This document shows positions 1 through 7,933 of a DNA stretch of 64,000 nucleotides, in pieces; position 1 is the first letter of the stretch; the number at the start of each line of letters is the position of its first letter. Source of the DNA: Aliagarivorans marinus DSM 23064. Its GTDB lineage: Bacteria; Pseudomonadota; Gammaproteobacteria; Enterobacterales; Celerinatantimonadaceae. The stretch covers positions 260,371-324,370 of the forward strand of contig NZ_KE386909.1 in NCBI RefSeq assembly GCF_000429485.1, in the 5' to 3' direction. The translations under genes were made by a program, and so were the position numbers. Below the pieces are notes generated by a model that was given only the letters and a program-made list of their open reading frames with translations, was not told the DNA's origin and did not search any database.

Positions 1-77
1 GGAGTGGTAGTTCAGTTGGTTAGAATACCGGCCTGTCACGCCGGGGGTCGCGGGTTCGAGTCCCGTCCACTCCGCCA
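1..77 (+). tRNA. tRNA-Asp (anticodon GTC)
   Basis: A full cloverleaf can be folded. The acceptor arm GGAGTGG pairs with CCACTCC, the anticodon GTC lies at 35-37, the T-loop is GGTTCGAGTCC and the CCA end is encoded. The gene begins at base 1, so any upstream tRNAs or promoter lie outside the window. A terminator follows at 114-138. Confidence 0.97.
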
Positions 78-113
78 GCGATACGCAATAAACAGTTTGT
101 CACAGCACTGAGG

Positions 114-138
114 CCAAATCGAAAGATTTGGTTTTTTT
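114..138 (+). terminator. Rho-independent terminator after tRNA-Asp
   Basis: A 7-bp stem CCAAATC/GATTTGG closes a GAAA tetraloop and is followed directly by seven T residues. Its position 37 nt past the tRNA makes it the likely end of the tRNA-Asp transcript. Confidence 0.9.
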
Positions 139-189
139 GTATCTGCTATTCCCTCTCTGTTACCACACGTTTAGCACTCAATAATCTTA

Positions 190-349
190 ATACCAATCCA
201 CATAAGTAACTGCTCATTCTTGCTGGTTAAAATCATGGATGACAGCGTCAACACTTTTGTAATTAGCCCACTAGTCACGGCAAGCGCTTCCTCGTCCTCA
301 ATGATTTTCCCTGCGCAATCTCTGATCACTTACTTATCTGGATTGGTAT
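190..349. repeat. MITE-like element, copy 1 (160 bp)
   Basis: The element is bounded by imperfect inverted ends, ATACCAATCCACATAAGTAA on the left and the complement of ATACCAATCCAGATAAGTAA on the right. The interior matches two other copies in the window (25460-25620 in the same orientation, 39550-39709 inverted), including the shared strings TCTTGCTGGTTAAAATCAT and CACTAGT(C/T)ACGGCAAGCGC. No coding potential is seen. Each end carries a TA next to CCAATC/GATTGG, which would fit a TA target duplication; this is an inference. Confidence 0.85.
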
Positions 350-426
350 AAGCGCCTTTTCCTCCGTTATTTGACCTTTCTAGCAAAAACAGCAGTTGCT
401 CACGTTTTCCTTGGCATATTTGCCCC

Positions 427-468
427 TTGTTAACGGACACCTCTACAAATATTGGTATTGTTAACAAG
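427..468. promoter_or_regulatory. Inverted TTGTTAAC half-sites upstream of the di-haem oxidoreductase
   Basis: CTTGTTAAC at 426-434 and GTTAACAAG at 460-468 form a perfect 9-nt inverted repeat. The right arm sits in a perfect 10-bp palindrome, TTGTTAACAA (458-467). The arrangement resembles a paired operator in the leader of the gene at 611. No regulator can be named from sequence alone. Confidence 0.35.
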
Positions 469-506
469 ATGTAGCGCGATATGAGTGTTTGTGCTGCAGC
501 ATACTG

Positions 507-546
507 AAACCTCTCTAGTTATCCGGGTTGCGACAGAGAGGTTTTT
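507..546 (+). terminator. Terminator-like hairpin in the leader of the gene at 611
   Basis: AAACCTCTCT (507-516) pairs with AGAGAGGTTT (535-544) around an 18-nt loop, and a T run continues to 546. It could end a transcript from upstream or act as an attenuator, since it lies only 65 nt before the start codon at 611. Confidence 0.55.
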
Positions 547-610
547 TACCGACTTTAAATGTAACCGGTTTCAGGGCTGTGTTTAAGCCCATGAATGTGG
601 AGATTTATGG

Positions 611-2902
611 ATGAAATCTCAACTAACTCTTGCGGTTAGCTCAGCGTTATTGCTGGGGAGTATGAGCACCGCTGTTTTGGCCGATCAGGGGATCGTGCTA
701 AGTGGTGGCAGTGCTCAAGTCTATTTTGATGATGAAGGCTGGACGGGTGATTGGAGTTACCTGTGTGTGCAAGACTATTGTGCACAGGCTAGCCTACAGT
801 CGGGCCAGTGGGTGCGGGAGGTTACCGAGCGCATTGTCTCGCTGGGTGAGCAGTACAGCATTCAGCTGAAGGTGCAAGATGATGCGCTGAGCCAGTATAT
901 CTCGCCAGCGCTACTGGTCACGGTCAGTGACGGCAGTGGCGGAGATAACAGCGGCGACGGCAGTGGAGGAGATGGCGGCGGTGATACCAACCAAGCGCCA
1001 CAAGTCGCCTTTATCAACTTGCCAAGCGGTGTGACGGAGGGCGACAGTGTTAGCTTGCAGGTGGATGCCAGCGATGATGTTGCAGTTGCCAGCGTCAGCC
1101 TTTATCACAGTGCGCCGGGCGCGCCAGAGCAGTTGGTCGCCAGTTTGAGCGATGCGCCATATAGCTGGCAGCTAAGCAATCTAGCTGCTGGCAGCCATAG
1201 CTTTCGCGCGCGGGCCAGCGACGATCAGGGCGTGAGTAGCGACGCTTACAGCAACCTGTTTGTCGCCGCTCAAGGTGGCGAGCAGCAAGGTGCGTTGAGC
1301 ACCACCGTTGCTGAGCGCTACCGGGTCAGGCATGAGCTCTCCTTTAACGACTTCAACAACTTCAATGTCGAGTACTGGGTGGCGCGCTTTGGTTACTTCA
1401 CCCTCGACGACTATACCGCGCCTGATGCGGAGAGTTATCGTCAAGCCGCTTGCGGTACCACTGAGCCCTGTGTGGTGGTCACGCTAAACTCGGCGGTACC
1501 GATAGCCATGACCGATGTGTTTGGCAACGAGAAGGACTGCAACCAGCAGACCCCGAACTGGCGTTATCACAAGATCTACGGGGATGAGACTAACTTTTAC
1601 TCCGGCTATGTGATGGACCTGGTGCTGAGCGATGGCTCGGTGGTGCCTGCCTGTCAGGCCACCCGCGAGCAGCGTGCCAGCGCCACCACTTGGCGAGCGG
1701 TGATGCAGCGTTGGCAGCATATTCAACGCCCCTTCGAGTATGGTGAGCAGATTGAGTTCGAAACCACCATTAGCTTCGACCGCGCCCAACTCACCGGCGA
1801 TAATGTTAACTACTACGGGCAAACCTTCCGCTATGTCTTGGGGCAAGGCTTTGTGGTGAACAATCGCGATGCCATAGTCGGACCGCTAGGGGTTAACGAC
1901 AGCTTCGCCCATCTTGGTGGCGCTACCACCGTGCCCCAGCTAGCGCAAAGTGGCGGTGAGCAGCAGCGTTTAGCCTTTATGCAGCATGCCTACAACCTCA
2001 GCCCAGAGCATATTCAGAGCTGGCTGCAAGGGCGCCGCTTGGTACACACCGATTTTAATACCGGTAATCATGTGGAGGAGTTGCTACCTGGCCCGCAGGC
2101 GATTGGTGGTAATCTTCCTTATCCCGAGATGGCGGGCTTGGCGGTGGATCCTATCCAACCGAGTTGCACCCAGTGTCACAACATGAATGGCAGTGGGCTG
2201 ATACAGCAAAGGCAAGATGTGACGCCACCGAAGATCATCGGCATGGGCTTACTTGAAGCGATCCCAGCCGCCACCATTGAAGCCTGGGCGGCGGAGAATG
2301 GCGGCACGGTTAACTATGTCACGGTCGATGGCCAGCAGCATATCGGCCGCTTCGGTTGGCGTGCCCAGACCATGAGTGTGCGTCATCAGGTTGCCAAGGC
2401 ACTGCACGATGATATGGGGATCGGCACCAGTTTTGAGGGCTTTGGCCCGGCGGTACTGCCAGATGCGCAGCTCGATGAGCTGGAGGTCTACAACAAGCTG
2501 ATTGCGGTGCCCACTCCGCGCGCGAATCTGACCCAAATGCCCGGGCATCAGCTGTTTGCCCAGCTCGGTTGCGATGGCTGTCATAAAACCAGCGTGCAGA
2601 CCGGGGTTGACCCTGACTTCCCTGAGCTCAGCAACCAGCTGATCCACCCCTATACCGACCTGCTGTTGCATGATTTGGGCGAGGGCTACTTCCGCACTGC
2701 GCCGCTATGGGGGCTGGGATTGACCGGGTACGTGCGTACCGGAAGTATCAACGACCTGGCCTTGATGCATGACGGTGAGGCGGCAACCTTGGATGCGGTG
2801 ATGCAACGTCATGGCGGCGAGGCGCAGCAGGAGTCGGAGAACTACTTTGGCGCGTCAGCGACTCAGCGTCAGCAGTTGCTTGACTACTTGATGGCGCTGT
2901 AG
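611..2902 (+). CDS. Secreted multidomain di-haem oxidoreductase (DHOR family)
   Basis: A 763-residue exported protein. A signal peptide (about residues 1-24, ending LADQ) is followed by an unassigned N-terminal module, a Gly/Asp/Ser-rich linker near residue 110, and an Ig-like module from about 127 to 218. The C-terminal part carries two c-type haem motifs, CTQCH at 519-523 and CDGCH at 654-658, plus the DHOR-like segment LMHDGEAATLDAVMQRHGGE near the C-terminus. Known family members are periplasmic or extracellular di-haem peroxidase-like enzymes; the substrate here is unknown. The start is supported by a GGAGA ribosome site 8 nt upstream. The gene is monocistronic: terminator-like hairpins lie before and after it. 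The N-terminal modules suggest surface or polymer binding, but that is inference. Confidence 0.8.
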   Translation: MKSQLTLAVSSALLLGSMSTAVLADQGIVLSGGSAQVYFDDEGWTGDWSYLCVQDYCAQASLQSGQWVREVTERIVSLGEQYSIQLKVQDDALSQYISPALLVTVSDGSGGDNSGDGSGGDGGGDTNQAPQVAFINLPSGVTEGDSVSLQVDASDDVAVASVSLYHSAPGAPEQLVASLSDAPYSWQLSNLAAGSHSFRARASDDQGVSSDAYSNLFVAAQGGEQQGALSTTVAERYRVRHELSFNDFNNFNVEYWVARFGYFTLDDYTAPDAESYRQAACGTTEPCVVVTLNSAVPIAMTDVFGNEKDCNQQTPNWRYHKIYGDETNFYSGYVMDLVLSDGSVVPACQATREQRASATTWRAVMQRWQHIQRPFEYGEQIEFETTISFDRAQLTGDNVNYYGQTFRYVLGQGFVVNNRDAIVGPLGVNDSFAHLGGATTVPQLAQSGGEQQRLAFMQHAYNLSPEHIQSWLQGRRLVHTDFNTGNHVEELLPGPQAIGGNLPYPEMAGLAVDPIQPSCTQCHNMNGSGLIQQRQDVTPPKIIGMGLLEAIPAATIEAWAAENGGTVNYVTVDGQQHIGRFGWRAQTMSVRHQVAKALHDDMGIGTSFEGFGPAVLPDAQLDELEVYNKLIAVPTPRANLTQMPGHQLFAQLGCDGCHKTSVQTGVDPDFPELSNQLIHPYTDLLLHDLGEGYFRTAPLWGLGLTGYVRTGSINDLALMHDGEAATLDAVMQRHGGEAQQESENYFGASATQRQQLLDYLMAL

Positions 2903-2923
2903 CGCTCTAAGCCGGATGAAGAC

Positions 2924-2963
2924 CCCAAGCGGGCGGCTGTTAACGCAGCTCGCTTGGGATTTT
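2924..2963 (+). terminator. Probable terminator after the di-haem oxidoreductase
   Basis: CCCAAGCG (2924-2931) pairs with CGCTTGGG (2951-2958) around an imperfectly paired interior, followed by ATTTTG. It is weaker than a canonical terminator because the T run is short. Confidence 0.55.
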
Positions 2964-3073
2964 GATGGAGATCAGAGAGTGAAACGGGTTCATTAAATTG
3001 TCATTGCACTGTCACAATGGTGGGGCTTTTCAGTAGCACAATAGTTTGTAGGTACGCTGCTAAGGAGTGAGGT

Positions 3074-3160
3074 ATGTGGTTGGCAGTTGGTCTATATATC
3101 GTGGTTAGTGTGGCATTGTTGATGGGCTTGCGCGTGTTAGAATTGCGCCAGCACCGATAG
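3074..3160 (+). CDS. 28-residue predicted single-pass membrane protein
   Basis: An ATG is preceded by a strong ribosome-binding site (AAGGAGTGAGG, 3062-3072) and opens a 28-codon frame ending in TAG. The product starts MWLAVGLYIVVSVALLMG, a hydrophobic run long enough to span the membrane, and ends in a charged tail LRVLELRQHR. That is a typical layout for small inner-membrane proteins. No family is recognised. It stands alone between the di-haem oxidoreductase terminator and the AGCS symporter leader. The strength of the ribosome site is the main reason for calling it a gene; a chance frame remains possible. Confidence 0.55.
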   Translation: MWLAVGLYIVVSVALLMGLRVLELRQHR

Positions 3161-3512
3161 ACTTTGTCTTAATTAGGTCACGCTTTTCTCTTCTATAAAC
3201 TAGGTCTTCCCTGACTTGGTCATGCTGGGTTTTGTGCATTAATAAATGTAATCAAAACATAAGCTTAGTCATACTATTTTTCATCCCTTGCTGATACTAT
3301 AGGTGCGCTACTGCAAGATGCAGATCGAATGGGCAGATCTATCCTTTCCCGTTTTGCGACCAGTGCCGGTGGCGGTTTTTTCCGCAACTTACTGCGCTAT
3401 AACGGGTTTTAGGCGTGCCCCCTGTGGAAACAGGCCCCTCAGAATTTGCTATTGGCAGGCAGCTAAAATCTAGCGAAAGCAAGCTGCGATAATAAAAGGA
3501 TTAAGCAAACAC
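3161..3512 (+). other. Long leader of the AGCS symporter gene, no gene seen
   Basis: About 350 nt without a convincing gene. It holds AT-rich sequence up to about 3300 (with a possible -10 TACTAT at 3295-3300) and then a GC-richer tract with small hairpins, such as CCTGT-GGAA-ACAGG near 3430. AGCS transporters in other gammaproteobacteria can be riboswitch-controlled. I looked for the glycine and lysine riboswitch cores and did not find them. Confidence 0.4.
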
Positions 3513-4877
3513 ATGGAAACGATGCAACAAATACTGGCCACTCTCAGCGATTGGGTTGGAGCGGTCAATGGTTTCGTATGGGGTGTCCCCATGCTGGTTG
3601 GCATACTTGGCGTCGGTCTGTTCCTGACCATTGGCCTACGCTTTATGTCTGTTCTCAATATTCCCACCGCCTTCCGCTTACTGTGGTCTGGCCGTAATCC
3701 TGACGGCGAGCGTGCGGGTGAGATCTCCCCCTTCAACGCCCTGATGACCTCGCTGTCGGCGACCATCGGTACCGGTAACATTGCCGGTGTAGCAACGGCC
3801 ATCTTCCTTGGTGGCCCGGGTGCGCTGTTCTGGATGTGGTGTACGGCGCTGGTGGGTATGGCTACCAAGTATGCCGAGGCGGTTTGTGCGGTTAAATTCC
3901 GTGAAACTGACGACCAAGGCAACCACATTGGTGGACCAATGTACTACATCAAAAATGGCTTGGGTAAAAACTGGATGTGGCTAGGTACCGCATTTGCCGT
4001 GTTTGGCACCATTGCTGGCTTTGGTATCGGCAACACTGTTCAGACCAATTCAGTCGCCGACGCAATTAATGCTACTTTTGGTGTACCACCTCTAGTATCT
4101 GGTCTAGTGATTATGGTATTGGTAGGTCTGGTGTTAATTGGTGGCGTTAAGCGCATCGCTGAAGTGGCCGGTAAGCTGGTTCCATTTATGGCGATCTCTT
4201 ATGTGGCGGCGGGATTGATTGTTCTGGCTTTGAACATCACCGAAATCCCATCAGCCATCGCCCTGATTGTTCACTCTGCGTTCAACCCTGAAGCCGCGCT
4301 GGGTGGAGCTGCTGGTGTCACAATGTGGCTGGCGATCCGCTTTGGTGTTGCCCGTGGTGTGTTCTCAAACGAAGCCGGTCTGGGTAGCGCGCCGATTGCA
4401 CACGCAGCGGCCAAAACCAACAACCCGGTAGAGCAGGGCTTGGTTGCCATGCTGGGTACCTTCATCGATACCATCATCGTTTGTAGCATCACAGGCCTGG
4501 CGATTGTGGTTTCAGGTGCTTGGGATTCGGGTGTTAACGGCGCCCCGCTGACAGCATTGGCCTTTGGTAGTGTGCTACCTGGCTTGGGTGAGCCGATTGT
4601 GGCCATCGCGCTGGCAGTATTTGGCTTTACCACCATTCTGGGCTGGAGCTACTACTGTGAGAAGTGTGTCCAGTACCTGTTTGGCGTGAAGTCGATTAAG
4701 GTGTTCCGGGTGATCTTCATCCTGGTAGTACCGGTGGGTACCATCGCATCGCTCGACTTTATCTGGCTGTTGGCCGATACCATGAACGCAATGATGGCAA
4801 TTCCTAACCTGATTGCTCTGGCGCTGTTGAGCCCGGTGGTATTTAAGCTGACCCGCGAATTTTTCAGTTCTAAGTAA
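3513..4877 (+). CDS. Sodium:alanine/glycine symporter (AGCS family)
   Basis: A 454-residue polytopic inner-membrane protein. It carries the AGCS signature near residues 85-115 (SATIGTGNIAGVATAI followed by GGPGALFWMW) and the later conserved segment FSNEAGLGSAPIAHAAA. Family members import alanine or glycine, or related amino acids, with Na+. Length and the roughly 10-11 hydrophobic segments are normal for the family; the exact substrate is not determinable. It is the only gene in its unit, with a ~350-nt leader upstream and two strong hairpins downstream at 4894-4951. Confidence 0.93.
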   Translation: METMQQILATLSDWVGAVNGFVWGVPMLVGILGVGLFLTIGLRFMSVLNIPTAFRLLWSGRNPDGERAGEISPFNALMTSLSATIGTGNIAGVATAIFLGGPGALFWMWCTALVGMATKYAEAVCAVKFRETDDQGNHIGGPMYYIKNGLGKNWMWLGTAFAVFGTIAGFGIGNTVQTNSVADAINATFGVPPLVSGLVIMVLVGLVLIGGVKRIAEVAGKLVPFMAISYVAAGLIVLALNITEIPSAIALIVHSAFNPEAALGGAAGVTMWLAIRFGVARGVFSNEAGLGSAPIAHAAAKTNNPVEQGLVAMLGTFIDTIIVCSITGLAIVVSGAWDSGVNGAPLTALAFGSVLPGLGEPIVAIALAVFGFTTILGWSYYCEKCVQYLFGVKSIKVFRVIFILVVPVGTIASLDFIWLLADTMNAMMAIPNLIALALLSPVVFKLTREFFSSK

Positions 4878-4893
4878 CCTCTCTCACGCCCTA

Positions 4894-4951
4894 TCGACGC
4901 ACTAAAAGGTGCGTCGACTTACCCAAGCGCGCGTCCGCCGCGCTTGGGTAA
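4894..4951 (+). terminator. Double hairpin after the AGCS gene
   Basis: The first stem is TCGACGCAC/GTGCGTCGA (4894-4902 with 4909-4917). The second is a 13-bp perfect stem, TTACCCAAGCGCG (4919-4931) with its complement at 4939-4951. Neither has a real T tract, so they may protect the 3' end or block read-through rather than act as a classical terminator. Confidence 0.55.
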
Positions 4952-5030
4952 CATCGCTAGCATGATCAGACAGTATTCAGTTTAACCGCCTCGCTGCTGC
5001 CAGCGCAGGCAAGCTAATTGTGAGTGTTGT

Positions 5031-6374
5031 ATGTCGAATCATAAGTTCAATCTGTATAAGTTGGCCTGGCCGGTGTTTATCTCTCAGATATCCGCAGGCT
5101 TGGTGGGTTTTGTCGACGTGGCCTTTTTCAGCCAGGTCAACGAAGACGCCGCGGGCGCGGTGGGGATTGTTTTCCCCTATTTGTTGATTGCTTTTATGCT
5201 GTTACCGATTTTGGCCACGGTGGGCATTACCGTGGCGGCGCAGCTCACCGGGGCGCGCCAGACTCAGCTGGTGTCGGCGGCATACTTTGGCAATATCTTA
5301 CTGTGTACCATCATTGGTGCGGTGCTAGGGGTCTTTACCTGGTTCAATGCCGATCAGATTGGCCTGTGGTTTCAGCTAAGCGATGAGCTCAACCACTATA
5401 TCTCTGAGTACCTGTTGTGGATGAGCGGCTCGTACTTGCTGCTAGCGGTTAGCTCGGCCTATGCGGCGATCATCGCGGTGAAGGGCAAGACCGTCTGGAA
5501 TATGTATGTTGCCATGGCAGGTAACGTGCTTAACATCTTCCTTGATGCGGTACTGGTGTTCGGCTGGTTCGGCATCGAACCGATGGGCATTAAAGGGATT
5601 GCGATTGCCTCGCTCATTGCCTACCTGCTGGGATTGCTGCTCAATGTCTACTTGGTGCACGGTGTGGAGCGGATCCGTTTTACTCGCGACGATCTGGTCA
5701 AGCAAAAACGGGTGTTCTTGCTGTGGGTGAAGGTGGGTCCAGCCACCATGGTGGAGCCTATGAGCTACGTGATTCAACAGATGGTGGTGATGGCGATGGT
5801 CGCCTATCTGGGCGTCACCGCCATGGCGGCCAATACCTTTGTTTGGCGGCTGTTGTTTGTGGAGCTGGCCGTGGGGGGCGCCTTGGCTACTGCTGCGCAG
5901 ATTATGCTGGGTCACTACGCTGGCTCGCGCGACTACTCCTTGGCCTATGACACCCTCTCTCGCAGCCTCAAGCTTGGCTGCAGCTTTGCGCTGGGCAATG
6001 TGGTGCTGTTGATCGTATTTCGCGACCAGCTCTTGGGCCTTTTTACTTCCCAGCCGGAGGTTATCAACCTTGGCTTCCAGCTGCTGCTAATGTGCCTGAT
6101 TATGGAGCCGTTTCGTCAGATCAATATTATCGTTGGCCGAGCCCTAAAGGCGGTCGGTGACGCGACCTTCTCGGCTGCGGTGGGAATTGGTGCGATGATA
6201 TTTGTAGTGCCGGTGGCGTATATGATTGGCATTCGCTGGGAGTATGGCCTGCTCGGCGTGTGGGCGGCATTCCTTGGCGATGAGATCTTGCGTGGCTCGG
6301 TGAACCTGTGGCGTTGGCGCAGCGGCCGCTGGCACGAGATGGCGATTATCGAGCAGGCGCCGGCAACCAGTTAA
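5031..6374 (+). CDS. MATE-family efflux transporter, paralogue 1
   Basis: A 447-residue, roughly 12-helix inner-membrane protein of the MATE (multidrug and toxic compound extrusion) type. Family members export cationic or other small molecules in exchange for Na+ or H+. The N-terminus, FNLYKLAWPVFISQISAG, and the segment GWFGIEPMGIKGIAIAS fit the family pattern of two pseudo-symmetric halves. The next gene is a close paralogue over its whole length. The start at 5031 is the Met directly before the conserved N-terminus. The substrate is unknown. Confidence 0.9.
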   Translation: MSNHKFNLYKLAWPVFISQISAGLVGFVDVAFFSQVNEDAAGAVGIVFPYLLIAFMLLPILATVGITVAAQLTGARQTQLVSAAYFGNILLCTIIGAVLGVFTWFNADQIGLWFQLSDELNHYISEYLLWMSGSYLLLAVSSAYAAIIAVKGKTVWNMYVAMAGNVLNIFLDAVLVFGWFGIEPMGIKGIAIASLIAYLLGLLLNVYLVHGVERIRFTRDDLVKQKRVFLLWVKVGPATMVEPMSYVIQQMVVMAMVAYLGVTAMAANTFVWRLLFVELAVGGALATAAQIMLGHYAGSRDYSLAYDTLSRSLKLGCSFALGNVVLLIVFRDQLLGLFTSQPEVINLGFQLLLMCLIMEPFRQINIIVGRALKAVGDATFSAAVGIGAMIFVVPVAYMIGIRWEYGLLGVWAAFLGDEILRGSVNLWRWRSGRWHEMAIIEQAPATS

Positions 6375-6523
6375 GTGATTGAGAATGGGAATGCGCTGTC
6401 GAATGCAGTTTTTGCAGGTTTCGCTCGATAGCGTGAAGTCGCCGCTGAGGATCGCAAGATTTGCAAAATATTTCTTATTCAGCGCGTTAGAGTGTTAGCT
6501 GAAGTATTCATTTGAGAGTTGTC

Positions 6524-7870
6524 ATGTCCCCTCATCAGTTCAACCTTTATCGGCTAGCATGGCCAGTGTTTGTCTCCCAAGTAGCCGGGGGCTTGGTCGG
6601 CTTTGTCGATATCGCATTTATCAGTCAGATCAACGAGGAAGCTGCCGGCGCGGTGGGGATCGTTACCCCATATCTGCTGATTGCATTTGTGATTTTGCCG
6701 ATCCTCTCGACGGTGGGAATTACTGTGGCTGCCCAGTACACCGGGGCAGGGCAGAAGCAGTTCATCAGTCCCAGTTACTTGCTGAACCTGCTGATTTGCA
6801 GCCTGTTTGGCCTGCTGTTTTTTGCGCTGACGGTGTTGTTCCATCAACAGATTGGCCTGTGGTTTAACCTAAGCCATGAAGTCAATCGCTATGTAAGTGA
6901 CTACCTGTTGGTGTTTGCCCCGGCCTTTGTGTTACTCGGCGTGAGCTTTGCGTATGGCGCCATTTTGGCAGTACGGGGTAAGACTCGCTGGAACATGTAT
7001 ATCGCGGTGACCTCCAACGTGCTGAACATCTTCTTGGATGCGGTGTTTGTGTTTGGCTGGTTTGGCATTGAGCCGATGGGCATTAAAGGGGTCGCGCTGG
7101 CGTCGATCATCGCCTTCTCGGTTGGCTTGCTGCTCAACTTTTATGTGCTGCACAAGCTCGAAGGCATTCGCTTCAGCCGCGATGATTTTGCTAAGCAACG
7201 CGGCTTGTTGCGGCCGTTTGTCTCCATCGGTGTGCCCACCATGTTAGAGCCGTTTAGCTATGTGTTTCAGCAGATGGTGGTGATGAGCTTGGTGGCCTTA
7301 CTCGGCGCAACCGCCATGGCGGCCAACACCTTTGTGTTGCGTTTGCACTTTATCGAGATTGCGTTGGGGGCGTCGCTGGCGACTGCTGCACAGATCATGC
7401 TGGGGCATTTTGCTGGCGCGCGCGAGCATGAGCGAGCCGAGCAGACGCTGTACCGGGCACTCAAGGTGTCTTGTTGTTTCGCTCTGTTCAACATGCTGCT
7501 GGTGCTGCTGTTCTATCGCCAGGTGCTGGGGCTGTTTACCAGCGACCCTGAGGTGGTGGCGGTGTCCTACCAACTAATTTTGATCTGCCTGCTGATGGAG
7601 CCTTTCCGTCAACTGAATATCGTGTTGGGGCGGGCACTCAAAGCAGTCGGTGATGCCAAGTTCCCGGCCATTGTTGGCATGGGCTTTATGTGGGCGATGA
7701 TGCCGGTGGCCTATCTGGTGGGGATTGAGTGGCAGTACGGTGTGTTGGGGCTGTGGTGGTGCTTTGCCATGGATGAGGTAATCCGTGGCTCGATTAACCT
7801 GTGGCGTTGGCGCACCGGTCGTTGGCGGGATATGGCTATCGTGGAGCAGGCCCAAGCCAGTGCCGCATAG
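6524..7870 (+). CDS. MATE-family efflux transporter, paralogue 2
   Basis: A 448-residue protein aligning end to end with the preceding MATE protein, with conserved segments such as AWPVFVSQVAGGLVGFVD, GWFGIEPMGIKGVALAS and SINLWRWRTGRWRDMAIVEQ. I place the start at the ATG at 6524 (MSPHQFNLYRLAW) because it aligns with the paralogue's start; an in-frame TTG at 6512 would add four residues. The 149-nt gap from the first MATE gene may contain its own promoter. The pair looks like a tandem duplication followed by divergence. A bidirectional terminator separates it from convergent lipA. Confidence 0.9.
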   Translation: MSPHQFNLYRLAWPVFVSQVAGGLVGFVDIAFISQINEEAAGAVGIVTPYLLIAFVILPILSTVGITVAAQYTGAGQKQFISPSYLLNLLICSLFGLLFFALTVLFHQQIGLWFNLSHEVNRYVSDYLLVFAPAFVLLGVSFAYGAILAVRGKTRWNMYIAVTSNVLNIFLDAVFVFGWFGIEPMGIKGVALASIIAFSVGLLLNFYVLHKLEGIRFSRDDFAKQRGLLRPFVSIGVPTMLEPFSYVFQQMVVMSLVALLGATAMAANTFVLRLHFIEIALGASLATAAQIMLGHFAGAREHERAEQTLYRALKVSCCFALFNMLLVLLFYRQVLGLFTSDPEVVAVSYQLILICLLMEPFRQLNIVLGRALKAVGDAKFPAIVGMGFMWAMMPVAYLVGIEWQYGVLGLWWCFAMDEVIRGSINLWRWRTGRWRDMAIVEQAQASAA

Positions 7871-7890
7871 TTTGTGCGGTCAATAAAACT

Positions 7891-7919
7891 TAAAAAAGCG
7901 CCACAAAGGCGCTTTTTTA
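7891..7919. terminator. Bidirectional terminator between MATE 2 and lipA
   Basis: TAAAAAAGCGCC (7891-7902) pairs perfectly with GGCGCTTTTTTA (7908-7919) around a 5-nt loop. T runs occur on both strands, which suits two convergent transcription units. Confidence 0.93.
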
Positions 7920-7933
7920 ATGAGTGGCGGTGC

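Noticed and set aside
3300-3500. Possible glycine or lysine riboswitch before the AGCS gene
   Set aside because: The AGGTGCGC string suggested a lysine aptamer, but the other conserved cores of either aptamer were not found.
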